Shown one piece after another: positions 7,753 through 14,873 of a stretch of DNA of 64,000 nucleotides. A program made the position numbers and the translations under genes. The notes beneath the pieces are model-generated. The model was not told the origin of the DNA. It was given only the letters and a program-made list of their open reading frames with translations, and ran no database searches. The DNA comes from Selenomonadaceae bacterium (GTDB lineage: Bacteria > Bacillota > Negativicutes > Selenomonadales > Selenomonadaceae), in assembly GCA_017535925.1 (NCBI GenBank), contig JAFXTD010000050.1, positions 1 through 64,000 of the forward strand, written 5' to 3'. The stretch's first letter is position 1; each line of letters opens with the position of its first letter.

Positions 7753-7812
7753 ATGACACGCAACGATTTGATTTTAATTGCGGTGCTTTTGATTGAGATT
7801 GCGAGTGATTGA
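7753..7812 (+). pseudogene. Short ORF, possible remnant of NusG-domain-II gene
   Basis: This is an ORF of 19 codons with a hydrophobic middle, M-T-R-N-D-L-I-L-I-A-V-L-L-I-E-I-A-S-D. In many Firmicutes the gene before Gx (heptaprenyl diphosphate synthase component I) encodes a NusG domain II protein that starts with a similar single membrane helix. Here the frame stops after the helix and overlaps the Gx gene start. It could be a decayed remnant, a coupling leader, or chance. Confidence 0.25.
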
Positions 7813-8302
7813 CTTGCGACGCTTGACGACGAATGCAATGTTAATTTCGTTGTCACTGATTTTATTTTTTGTCGAAGGCTTGTTGCCTCCGCTTTTCTTG
7901 CCGCCGGGCGCGAAGTTCGGGCTTGCAAACATTGTGACACTTGCCGCGCTTTACCTTTTGTCGGAAGTCGATGCGCTGATAATTTTGGCGACGAGAATTT
8001 TTTTTGCGGGAATGTTTGCAGGTTCGCCGTCGGTAATTTTTTTCAGCGTGAGCGGCGGGCTTTTGAGTTTGGCGGCAATGATTTTACTCAAGCGAACAAA
8101 AAAATTTTCAATCGTCGGAGTGAGTGCGGCGGGAGGATTTTTCCATAACGTCGGACAAATTTTCGCGGCGGTATTTTTTATGGGCACTCAAAAAATTTTT
8201 TTCTATCTGCCGATTTTGGGAACATGCGGAATTTTTATCGGTGTGTTAATCGGTTTGTTGTCGAAAGAAATTTTAAATCACCTGCCGCCTCGAAATATTT
8301 AG
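7793..8302 (+). CDS. Gx transporter family protein (heptaprenyl diphosphate synthase component I)
   Basis: This membrane protein of about 165 residues belongs to the Gx/HepS-like family (PF07456), often annotated as heptaprenyl diphosphate synthase component I. Four to five hydrophobic segments are visible, with conserved LPPGAKFGLANIVTL near the N-terminus, ATRIFFAGMFAGSPSVIFF in the middle, and GGFFHNVGQIFAA. Several alternative starts (TTG 7793, TTG 7799, GTG 7805) are possible and no strong ribosome site is seen, so coupling to the short ORF before it is likely. The family's usual partner HepT is absent here. Its TAG stop begins heptamer array 4. Confidence 0.8.
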   Translation: MRLRVIDLRRLTTNAMLISLSLILFFVEGLLPPLFLPPGAKFGLANIVTLAALYLLSEVDALIILATRIFFAGMFAGSPSVIFFSVSGGLLSLAAMILLKRTKKFSIVGVSAAGGFFHNVGQIFAAVFFMGTQKIFFYLPILGTCGIFIGVLIGLLSKEILNHLPPRNI

Positions 8303-8323
8303 TGGTCAGTGGTCAGTGATTAA
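8300..8323. repeat. Heptamer array 4 (after the Gx gene)
   Basis: AGTGGTC, AGTGGTC and AGTGATT follow in 7-bp steps from the TAG stop of the upstream gene. The reverse strand carries TGA in each of the first units. Confidence 0.65.
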
Positions 8324-8364
8324 CGGAAAAATTTTTCATCGGCTTGATGAAGGGGGAAATTTTT

Positions 8365-8424
8365 ATGCTCTCGTCGAAACTCACTTGCGAAAACAACTCG
8401 TCAAACCTTGAGGAGGAGGTCTAA
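8365..8424 (+). CDS. Possible 19-residue leader peptide before the YkvA gene
   Basis: This is a 19-codon ORF (MLSSKLTCENNSSNLEEEV) with AGGGGGA eight bases upstream of its ATG. Its TAA overlaps the ATG of the next gene by one base (TAATG), and the YkvA ribosome site AGGAGG lies inside its last codons. That geometry fits translational coupling. There is no homology evidence; it could be fortuitous. Confidence 0.3.
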   Translation: MLSSKLTCENNSSNLEEEV

Positions 8425-8801
8425 TGGATAACAATAAAATCGACGTTGAGAAATACGGCAAAAATTATTCGGAAGACGGCTTGTGGAATAAAATCAGCGG
8501 CAACTTGAAAAAAGCCGGTGCCAATTTGATTTATGAAGTTCTCCAACTTTTCTACGTCGCGCAAAATCCGAATGTCCCGATGAAAATTCGTGCGGCAATG
8601 ATTGCGCCTCTGGGCTATTTCATTTCGCCCGTAGATTTGATTCCCGATTTGACACCCGTTGTCGGCTACACGGACGACGCCGCAGTTATCGCTATGGCGA
8701 TTGCCTTTGCCCATGCCTACATCGACGACGAAACTCGACGGAAGGCTAAGGATAAGCTTGTTTCTTTCTTCGGCACGGGAATTCTCAAAAATCTTGCTTA
8801 A
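8424..8801 (+). CDS. YkvA family protein (DUF1232)
   Basis: This 125-residue protein has the DUF1232 core: KIRAAMIAPLGYFISPVDLIPDLTPVVGYTDD, an amphipathic or partly buried pair of helices with the conserved PxDLIPD motif. The family is widespread and its function is not established. A strong GAGGAGG site lies seven bases before the ATG. The next gene follows after about 20 bases on the same strand, so the two are probably one operon. Confidence 0.85.
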   Translation: MDNNKIDVEKYGKNYSEDGLWNKISGNLKKAGANLIYEVLQLFYVAQNPNVPMKIRAAMIAPLGYFISPVDLIPDLTPVVGYTDDAAVIAMAIAFAHAYIDDETRRKAKDKLVSFFGTGILKNLA

Positions 8802-8821
8802 AATTTTGGGAGGCGATTGTC

Positions 8822-9499
8822 TTGTTCGAGGCGTTCGGTGCGTCGTTGGGTTTGACACTCGGCGGTTGTCTTTTTTTGGCAGCAACGTCGGGTGCGGCGG
8901 TTTATTTCTTCATGAAACGCAAGAAAGGTGACGAATCAGAATCTCTTCGACAAATGCAGACGATTCTTTACGAAGAAATACACAGAGTCCGCGAACTTGT
9001 CACGATAAGAAAACCTTTCGCGGGGGATATTTCCTTCGACGACGACAGAAAAATTTTTAATACGAACGTCCACATGCCCTTCAGCGACCGAAAACTTGTT
9101 ATGACTTATTCGGGAATGATTGTTTGCGGTTGTGACCTCGACAAGATTCGTTTGGCGCGAGAAGGCAACACCGTTAAAATATTCGTGCCGCGCAGTCGTA
9201 TCCTCGATTACTATGCCGACATAAAATCTTTCAAAGTTCATTACAAAGACACGGGGCTTTTGGCGAAGGATTTTCAAATTGAGGAGCAGAACGCCATAAT
9301 CAAAGCGGACTTGGAGAACCGGCAATGGAAAGCTGTACAGTCGGGGATTCTCGCGCAAGCCGACGAAGAAGTCAGGCAAGAGCTCACGGCGATAATTTCC
9401 CGATGCGGTTTGAATAAAAATTTCGACGTTGAAATTGTCTTCAGAGGCAACGACAATGCAAGAATTTTGAACTCCTCGCAACAAAATCTTTTGAGATAA
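8822..9499 (+). CDS. DUF4230 domain-containing membrane protein
   Basis: This 225-residue protein has one N-terminal transmembrane helix (residues about 10-30) and a DUF4230 domain: YEEIHRVRELVTIR, then YSGMIVCGCDLDKIRL and VKIFVPRSRILD. Family members are small membrane-anchored proteins of unknown role. The start is TTG at 8822, with GGGAGG seven bases upstream. A strong bidirectional hairpin terminator follows. The next gene is convergent. Confidence 0.75.
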   Translation: MFEAFGASLGLTLGGCLFLAATSGAAVYFFMKRKKGDESESLRQMQTILYEEIHRVRELVTIRKPFAGDISFDDDRKIFNTNVHMPFSDRKLVMTYSGMIVCGCDLDKIRLAREGNTVKIFVPRSRILDYYADIKSFKVHYKDTGLLAKDFQIEEQNAIIKADLENRQWKAVQSGILAQADEEVRQELTAIISRCGLNKNFDVEIVFRGNDNARILNSSQQNLLR

Positions 9500-9521
9500 T
9501 TTTTTGGAGGGAATGTTTCAT

Positions 9522-9569
9522 AAAAAATGCGGAAGACCGTCACGAATGACGACCTCCCGCTTTGTTTTT
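9522..9569. terminator. Bidirectional terminator after the DUF4230 gene
   Basis: The hairpin pairs GCGG...CGTCA with TGACG...CCGC around a CGAA loop. It is flanked by A6 on the left and a T-rich run on the right, and it serves this gene and the convergent unknown gene. Confidence 0.75.
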
Positions 9570-9585
9570 GATTTTATTTGACAGA

Positions 9586-10281
9586 TTAAACGTCGGCTTC
9601 CAACATGCTTAAGAGGTAACCGGCAGGCACACCGATAATCGGTTTTTGCGGCGCGAAAGGGTCGGTCAAACCTTCTTTCATTTTTTGAATTGCCTCAACC
9701 TGCGCGGACTCTTCGCAAGCTTTTTGCAAAAGCTGTTCGTGTTCAAAAAGTTCCTGTTCGATTTTGAGCCGAGCCTTTAATTTTTTCAACCGACGTTCCC
9801 AATAACTTTCCTCCTCAACGTGACGCGAATCGTGCTTGCGAATGGCTGACGATTGCCCGCGATAATCTTCCTTCGTCGCACCGAATTGAATCACTTCACG
9901 GCGACCGTAAGTGCCGGGGTAGCCGCAAAGATAATCGGGGAAACTTAATTCCTCACGCACGCCGTTCAAAACCCAAGCTTCATATTCGGGGTCGTTTTGC
10001 ATAGCCTCGTAACCGGCGTCCGAAATGACAATCGTAACCTCGTCGCGGTGTCGGGTAATGTTGCGCGGAATGTTTTGCAATTCGCCCTCGATATAAGCTT
10101 TGTATTCGTCAAGGGTCATTTCCTGCGGCGAAATTTTTTTGAGACCGTCACGCGCCTCCGATAAAATTTCGTCGTAGGTTTTTTCTTTGTGAAAGTTTTC
10201 GACGCGCCGCTCCAAGTTTTCCATCATGATAACCGCTTTGCCGATATACACGTTGTCCAAATGAATTTCGTTGCCCGCCAT
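9586..10281 (-). CDS. Uncharacterised protein (DUF6033-like?)
   Basis: I do not recognise this 231-residue protein with confidence. There is no signal peptide or membrane segment. Residues 80-115 contain VTIVISDAGYEAMQNDPEYEAWVLNGVRE. This resembles a short block seen in DUF6033/DUF3879-type Firmicute proteins, some of them found near flagellar or phage genes. The rest has long charged helices (about 150-205), probably coiled coil. The gene lies at the 3' end of the nth operon. Its ribosome site AGGAGGGTGA forms the right arm of the terminator hairpin of that operon, so expression is probably linked to read-through. Confidence 0.6.
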   Translation of the reverse strand: MAGNEIHLDNVYIGKAVIMMENLERRVENFHKEKTYDEILSEARDGLKKISPQEMTLDEYKAYIEGELQNIPRNITRHRDEVTIVISDAGYEAMQNDPEYEAWVLNGVREELSFPDYLCGYPGTYGRREVIQFGATKEDYRGQSSAIRKHDSRHVEEESYWERRLKKLKARLKIEQELFEHEQLLQKACEESAQVEAIQKMKEGLTDPFAPQKPIIGVPAGYLLSMLEADV

Positions 10282-10319
10282 AAAAAATCACCCTCCTTTA
10301 AAATTTTATCGGAAGGTGA
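10282..10319 (-). terminator. Terminator overlapping a ribosome-binding site
   Basis: On the minus strand TCACCTTCC pairs with GGAGGGTGA (one mismatch) and is followed by T6 and then directly by the ATG of the next gene. The second arm is also the Shine-Dalgarno sequence of that gene. Confidence 0.6.
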
Positions 10320-10328
10320 ATTTTTTTC

Positions 10329-10955
10329 TTAACAGCTTGACGACGGACAAATTTTCGACAACGGACACGAGGAACATTTCGGATTGCGCGCCTTGCAAAT
10401 TTCTCGTCCGTGCCAAATCAGCCGGTGATGAGTGGCTGTCCATTTTTCGCGAGGAATAATTTTTTGCAAGCCCAATTCGACTTCAAGCGGCGTGTTGCCT
10501 TCGGCAAGCTTCATGCGATTGGCTAATCTGAAAACGTGAGTATCGACGGCAATCGCGGGATTTTTAAAGGCGACACTCGTCACGACGTTTGCGGTTTTGC
10601 GACCGACACCCGGCAACTTTATCAGCTCGTCGAAATCGGAAGGAACTTCGCCGCCGTAATTCTCCGATAAAATTTTTGAAGTCTCGACGATGTGTTTTGC
10701 CTTTGAACGAGATAAACCGCAGGGCTTGATAATTTCTTCGAGGCGCGCTTGACCGAGTTGCAAAATTTTTTCGGGCGTGTTTGCGATTGGAAATAATTCT
10801 GCCGTGACCAAGTTGACGCGTTTATCGGTGCATTGAGCGGACAAAATCACGGCGACCAAAAGTTCAAAAGCCGAATCGAATTTCAGTTGCGGGACTGCGT
10901 TGCGATAAGTCTCCTCCAAAATTTTCAGTTCCTCAAATTTAATTTTGTCGTCCAT
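10329..10955 (-). CDS. nth: Endonuclease III
   Basis: This is a 208-residue base-excision repair glycosylase/AP lyase for oxidised pyrimidines. The helix-hairpin-helix LPGVGRKTANVV carries the catalytic lysine, VDTHVFRLANR carries the catalytic aspartate, and the C-terminal CKARNPKCSSCPLSKIC gives the four cysteines of the [4Fe-4S] cluster. The ATG at 10955 is chosen because GGTGA lies five bases before it; an overlapping GTG at 10964 is the alternative. It follows the GNAT gene with overlap or near-overlap and is followed by a terminator hairpin. Confidence 0.93.
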   Translation of the reverse strand: MDDKIKFEELKILEETYRNAVPQLKFDSAFELLVAVILSAQCTDKRVNLVTAELFPIANTPEKILQLGQARLEEIIKPCGLSRSKAKHIVETSKILSENYGGEVPSDFDELIKLPGVGRKTANVVTSVAFKNPAIAVDTHVFRLANRMKLAEGNTPLEVELGLQKIIPREKWTATHHRLIWHGREICKARNPKCSSCPLSKICPSSSC

Positions 10956-10956
10956 G

Positions 10957-11403
10957 TCAATCACCGCTGCAGACCATTTCCAAATAAGGCAACTCCTTGA
11001 AGCCGAGCCGCTTATAAAGTTTTAAAGCATCCGCGTTATCGTGTTCGGTTTCAAGGCGCAAAATTTTATCGGGATAACGAGCTTTGACGTATTGGATAAA
11101 TTTTGAGCCGATGCCTCGCCCGCGATATTCCGCCTCGATAAAAATATCTTCAAGCCAAATGCATTCGCCGCCGAATTCCGTTGAGTAGCCTCGCGCCGTG
11201 ATTCCGTAGCCGATAATTTTATCTTCGACAATGAAAACGAAACCCTCGACGTAAGGTGAGCCGCCGAGACAATTTTCAATGTTCGCCTCAAAAATTTCCT
11301 CCGAGCCGTCCGTTATGACTGCGGGCGAAGTGTAAAATTTTCTCATCATGTCGAGGACAACATCGCCGTCCTCCCGGTGCATTTCCGTAATTAAAATTTC
11401 CAT
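10957..11403 (-). CDS. GNAT family N-acetyltransferase
   Basis: This 148-residue GNAT acetyltransferase has the acetyl-CoA pyrophosphate loop AEYRGRGIGSKFIQYV near residue 90 and the C-terminal NADALKLYKRLGFKE typical of the fold. WLEDIFIEAEY forms the beta-4 strand region. The acceptor substrate cannot be read from sequence. The gene is packed between the UPF0210 gene (one base gap) and nth (a few bases), so it is in the same minus-strand operon and probably relies on coupling, since its own ribosome site is weak. Confidence 0.85.
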   Translation of the reverse strand: MEILITEMHREDGDVVLDMMRKFYTSPAVITDGSEEIFEANIENCLGGSPYVEGFVFIVEDKIIGYGITARGYSTEFGGECIWLEDIFIEAEYRGRGIGSKFIQYVKARYPDKILRLETEHDNADALKLYKRLGFKELPYLEMVCSGD

Positions 11404-11404
11404 G

Positions 11405-12766
11405 TCAATTCGTCAAGCTCCTCACGGGCGCGGGAATTCTTCCTCCGCGAGCAATGAATGCCTCCGAACTCCATTGATTCTTGACGGGGACAATCGGGCA
11501 GTAGCCGAGCAAGCCGCCGTATTCGACAACGTCACCGACTTTTGCATTGGGCACGGGAATAAGTCGCACGGCGGTTGTTTTGTTGTTGACGACACCGATA
11601 GCCGCCTCGTCCGCGATAATCCCGCTCAAAGTCGCCGCACTCACGTCGCCGGCAACCGCAATCATGTCCAAGCCGACACTGCAAACGCAAGTCATTGCCT
11701 CCAACTTTTCAATCGACAACGAACCTTGACTGACAGCGTGAATCATGCCTTCATCTTCGCTGACGGGGATAAACGCTCCGCTCAAGCCGCCGACGTGTGA
11801 ACTTGCCATGAGCCCGCCTTTTTTGACAGCATCGTTTAAAAGTGCAAGCGCGGCAGTCGTGCCCGGTGCTCCGCAAGCTTCAAGACCCATTTCCTCCAAA
11901 ATCCTCGCAACCGAATCTCCGACGGCGGGTGTGGGTGCAAGTGACAAATCGATTATCCCGAACGGCACTCCCAATCGCCGCGAAGCCTCTTGAGCCACGA
12001 GCTGACCGACGCGAGTAATTTTGAACGCCGTCTTTTTAATCGCCTCTGCTATTTCGGTGAAGTTCGCGCCTTTCAAATCTTCCAGTGCATGTTTGACGAC
12101 GCCGGGCCCGCTGACTCCGACGTTGATAACTTTATCAGGTTCGCTGACGCCGTGAAATGCTCCCGCCATAAACGGATTGTCTTCGGGCGCATTTGCGAAG
12201 ATAACCAGCTTGGCACAACCGATAGCCTGCTTGTCACGAGTGAGCTCCGCCGTCCTCTTGATGACTTCCCCGGCTTCACGAACGCAATCCATATTAATGC
12301 CGGCTTTCGTCGATGCGAGGTTGATTGAGCTGCAAACCAAATCGGTCGACGCCAAAGCTTGCGGGATTGATTCAATCAAAATCCTGTCGCCTGCCGTGTA
12401 ACCTTTTTCGACAAGCGCACTGAAGCCTCCGATAAAATTAACGCCGACTTCTTTTGCGGCGCGGTCGAGCGTTTCGGCTATCGGCACGTAACTTTCAGCC
12501 TTGCAACTTTCGGCAACAATGGCAATCGGCGTGACGGAAATTCTTTTGTTGATAATCGGCACTCCGTATTCCGCCTCAATCTCCTCGCCGGTCTTGACAA
12601 GAAATTCAGCGGACTTTGTAATTTTGTCGTAGACGTTGCGGCAGAAGTCGCGCAGGTTCGGATGAGCACAATCCCTTAACGAAATGCCCATCGTTATCGT
12701 TCGAACGTCGAGTTTGTTGACGGTTATCATTCGGTTTGTTTCGAGAATATCTTCAATCGTTATCAA
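11405..12766 (-). CDS. PFL family protein (UPF0210/DUF711)
   Basis: This 453-residue UPF0210/DUF711 protein is related in fold to pyruvate formate-lyase/ribonucleotide-reductase barrels but lacks a glycyl radical motif. Family blocks are [16 protein letters not shown] near the N-terminus, [32 protein letters not shown] and [18 protein letters not shown]. The function is unknown. In many Firmicutes and archaea it sits right after a small ACT-domain protein (UPF0237), exactly as here, which implies a shared role, perhaps amino-acid-responsive. A heptamer array fills the 79-base gap between the two. Confidence 0.9.
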   Translation of the reverse strand: MITIEDILETNRMITVNKLDVRTITMGISLRDCAHPNLRDFCRNVYDKITKSAEFLVKTGEEIEAEYGVPIINKRISVTPIAIVAESCKAESYVPIAETLDRAAKEVGVNFIGGFSALVEKGYTAGDRILIESIPQALASTDLVCSSINLASTKAGINMDCVREAGEVIKRTAELTRDKQAIGCAKLVIFANAPEDNPFMAGAFHGVSEPDKVINVGVSGPGVVKHALEDLKGANFTEIAEAIKKTAFKITRVGQLVAQEASRRLGVPFGIIDLSLAPTPAVGDSVARILEEMGLEACGAPGTTAALALLNDAVKKGGLMASSHVGGLSGAFIPVSEDEGMIHAVSQGSLSIEKLEAMTCVCSVGLDMIAVAGDVSAATLSGIIADEAAIGVVNNKTTAVRLIPVPNAKVGDVVEYGGLLGYCPIVPVKNQWSSEAFIARGGRIPAPVRSLTN

Positions 12767-12780
12767 AAAATTTTCAACTC

Positions 12781-12850
12781 CCTAACAGTTAAAAGTGATC
12801 AGTGGTCAAAAAAAATTCTAACAGCTAACAGCTAACAACTAACCGCTAAA
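12781..12850. repeat. Heptamer array 5 (UPF0237/UPF0210 gap)
   Basis: Read on the minus strand, TTAGCGG/TTAGTTG/TTAGCTG units start at the TAG stop of the UPF0237 gene. An A/T spacer and an opposing TGACCACTGATCACT block follow. Confidence 0.7.
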
Positions 12851-13115
12851 TCTTATGCATTACGTCGAAAATATCTTGGTGCTGCGTTTTTATTTCGACG
12901 CCGATAGCCTCGCCCTGTTCGCGCAGTTTTTGTTGAAGGTCTACAAGACGAATTTTACTTTCCGACGCTTCCGCGAAAAGAATCATGTTGAAGAAGCCGT
13001 CCAAAATGTTTTGATTGATGCTTAAGATGTTGACGTTGTTATCGGCAAGAATTTTCGTCACGCTCGCGATTATCCCGATGCGGTCTCTGCCGACGACTGT
13101 CACGATTAATTTCAT
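12846..13115 (-). CDS. ACT domain-containing protein (UPF0237)
   Basis: This 89-residue single ACT domain protein begins KLIVTVVGRDRIGIIASVTKILAD, then NILSINQNILDGFFNMILFAE, the usual UPF0237 pattern that resembles GcvR-type sensors. ACT domains usually bind amino acids at dimer interfaces. The start was moved from an upstream in-frame ATG to 13115 because GAGGTG lies six bases before it. It is the first gene of the minus-strand operon continuing to UPF0210, GNAT and nth. The TAG stop begins heptamer array 5. Confidence 0.88.
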   Translation of the reverse strand: MKLIVTVVGRDRIGIIASVTKILADNNVNILSINQNILDGFFNMILFAEASESKIRLVDLQQKLREQGEAIGVEIKTQHQDIFDVMHKI

Positions 13116-13133
13116 TTCTATCACCTCGCGCCG

Positions 13134-13162
13134 ATTATAGCAGAAAATTTCAAGGCAGAAAA
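13134..13162 (-). promoter_or_regulatory. Promoter for the UPF0237 operon
   Basis: A perfect TATAAT on the minus strand (13139-13134) lies 18 bases before the UPF0237 start. At 17 bases upstream there is only a weak TTTTCT -35 element. Confidence 0.5.
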
Positions 13163-13200
13163 ATTTTTTCAATCCCAAATGCCCGACCGTCATTAAAAAC

Positions 13201-13227
13201 CCTAACCACTAACAGCTAACAGCTAAA
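13201..13227. repeat. Heptamer array 6 (intergenic, unanchored)
   Basis: Three to four CTAACCA/CTAACAG units lie in the 369-base gap 13116-13484. The array is not attached to a stop codon; it lies upstream of the minus-strand UPF0237 promoter. Apart from this array and two promoters I see nothing else in that gap. Confidence 0.65.
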
Positions 13228-13414
13228 ACGGACGCAGCAAAAGAAAAGTATGTTTAAAAATAAAATTCATTGAAACGCTTAATCGGAGCCATCATTTCAA
13301 TTTATCAACACACCCTAATTTACCGACAGCCTCTACAAAAATTTTGCAAAGCTTATTATGGTGTCGAGTTCCGCACAAAGATTATTTTTTCATTAAAAAT
13401 TACGTTCAGCCTTA

Positions 13415-13443
13415 TGGACAAGCCGGAAATTTTCGATTAAAAT
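13415..13443 (+). promoter_or_regulatory. Promoter for the 82-residue orphan gene
   Basis: TGGACA, a 17-base spacer and TAAAAT lie about 42 bases ahead of the ATG of the small gene at 13485. Confidence 0.55.
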
Positions 13444-13484
13444 GATAGAGAGTTTTCAGCAATCTTTCATAGGAGGAATGTTTC

Positions 13485-13733
13485 ATGAAGAATAAAATCA
13501 CGGTCAACAAGTTAAACGAGAAGCTCCATTTCTACTTAATCTCAAACGGAAAGCGGTACTACTTATTCACGCAAGACTTTTCAAAGGGCGTCTACCAATT
13601 TTTCAGGAGCGGGCGTTCGGAGTCGGAATTGCACAAATACAATCTCTGGCGAAAAAATCCGCGTCTGGACAAAACGATTGAGAAGTTGCCGATGTATATG
13701 CGCTACGTGTTGAAAGAGGATAATGCCGCGTGA
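13485..13733 (+). CDS. Small basic protein of unknown function
   Basis: This 82-residue protein is not one I recognise. It is basic, rich in Tyr, Phe and Lys, and has no signal peptide or membrane helix. The first half contains LHFYLISNGKRYYLFTQDF and the second LHKYNLWRKNPRLDKTIEKL. AGGAGGA eight bases upstream, a clear promoter, and a hairpin terminator 24 bases downstream show that it is a genuine monocistronic gene. The size and charge would fit a nucleic-acid-binding protein, but nothing specific supports that. Confidence 0.75.
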   Translation: MKNKITVNKLNEKLHFYLISNGKRYYLFTQDFSKGVYQFFRSGRSESELHKYNLWRKNPRLDKTIEKLPMYMRYVLKEDNAA

Positions 13734-13756
13734 AATTACTCAAAGAAAAAATTTAT

Positions 13757-13790
13757 CTCCCGCCGAAAACTCGACGGGAGCTTTTAATTT
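13757..13790. terminator. Terminator between the small orphan and the deacetylase
   Basis: CTCCCGCCG pairs with CGACGGGAG (one mismatch) around AAAACT, with T-rich sequence to the right and A6/T3 to the left. It probably serves both convergent genes. Confidence 0.7.
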
Positions 13791-13812
13791 GTTTCCAATT
13801 AATTTCAGGAAG

Positions 13813-14742
13813 TTACCAAGGTTGAGGCGTCATGGGAGTGACGACGCCGAATTGATAGCCCCAGTCGCGCAGGAAGTGAATCATTTCGGGCAGAGCTTTG
13901 ACGGTCTCGACCTTATCGCCGGTTGAGTGCATGAGGATAATCACGGAATGCGGAGGATTGTCGCCCAGATATTTCAGGATGTTGTTAATTTGCGTGGAGG
14001 CGTTCGGCTTGGAAGGCGTGGCGTCTTCGGTCAAAACATTCCAATCGTGTTCGACGTAGCCGCAATCGATAATCATGTTCCAATAATCGCCGTTAAACAT
14101 GCCGACGCCGCCGGGCGCGCGAATTATGAACGGGCGCACGCCGATAACATTTTTAATCGCGTTGTCGGTTTGAATAATCTGCTCCATAAAACTCCAAGGG
14201 CTGGCATAAATTTGATCGTAGCGGTGATTGTAGCTGTGATTGCCGATTGCGTGACCTTCATTGAAGATTCGTTTTAAGACTGCGGGATAAGCTTCAACCA
14301 TGTTGCCGCAAACGTAGAAAGTCGCTTTGACGCCTTCGACCTTGAGGATGTCCAAAATTTGCGGCGTGATTTTATCGTCGGGTCCGTCATCGAAAGTCAG
14401 ATAAACTGTCGGATTGTCGTAGTAATAATCGAGTTCGGGCAAAACGACGGGCAAACCTTTTTCCTGCCGCTCCCAAATTATGTATTTGTCGTAAACGGGC
14501 TTTGTCGGGTCGTTGAGCTGAAGATTGGATAAGTCGTCATCTGCCAGAATATAATCTTTGCCGGCTTGAGCTTCGGGCGCGGGTTCGGAAGGTTGAGCTT
14601 CGTCCGAAGGATTATCGGATTTTTGAGGCGTCGCAACTTCCGTAGGAATTTGATTTACATCGCTCGGCTTTTGTTGTTGCCCGCAACCGACAAGACTTGC
14701 CGTCAGCAACAGCAGAAACATTAAGCAAAAAATTTTTTTCAT
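13813..14742 (-). CDS. Polysaccharide deacetylase lipoprotein
   Basis: This 309-residue carbohydrate esterase family 4 (NodB homology) protein is anchored as a lipoprotein (LLLLTASLVGCGQQ, lipobox LVGC). Residues 25-60 are a Pro/Glu/Gln-rich linker. The NodB core has TFDDGPDD with the metal Asp pair, HAIGNHSYNH giving the HxxxH motif, FIIRAPGG in place of RxPY, and a C-terminal ILMHSTGDK with the catalytic histidine. It likely deacetylates peptidoglycan or an exopolysaccharide at the cell surface. The ATG at 14742 has AAGGAG upstream. The glycosyltransferase array on the other strand starts 131 bases away. Confidence 0.92.
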   Translation of the reverse strand: MKKIFCLMFLLLLTASLVGCGQQQKPSDVNQIPTEVATPQKSDNPSDEAQPSEPAPEAQAGKDYILADDDLSNLQLNDPTKPVYDKYIIWERQEKGLPVVLPELDYYYDNPTVYLTFDDGPDDKITPQILDILKVEGVKATFYVCGNMVEAYPAVLKRIFNEGHAIGNHSYNHRYDQIYASPWSFMEQIIQTDNAIKNVIGVRPFIIRAPGGVGMFNGDYWNMIIDCGYVEHDWNVLTEDATPSKPNASTQINNILKYLGDNPPHSVIILMHSTGDKVETVKALPEMIHFLRDWGYQFGVVTPMTPQPW

Positions 14743-14873
14743 GAGATACTCCTTAGCATAAAAAATTTTTTTTAATATAACGCAACTTGAAGTTGGAATC
14801 AAGAAAAATTTTTTAAAGCGATTAAAAGGGTTGAAGGAAAACAGCGGGAAATATCCCCTTCGAGGTGATTTTG

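Noticed and set aside
13723..13926. 67-codon ORF after the small orphan gene
   Set aside because: It crosses the hairpin terminator and the 3' end of the deacetylase gene on the other strand, with no ribosome site.
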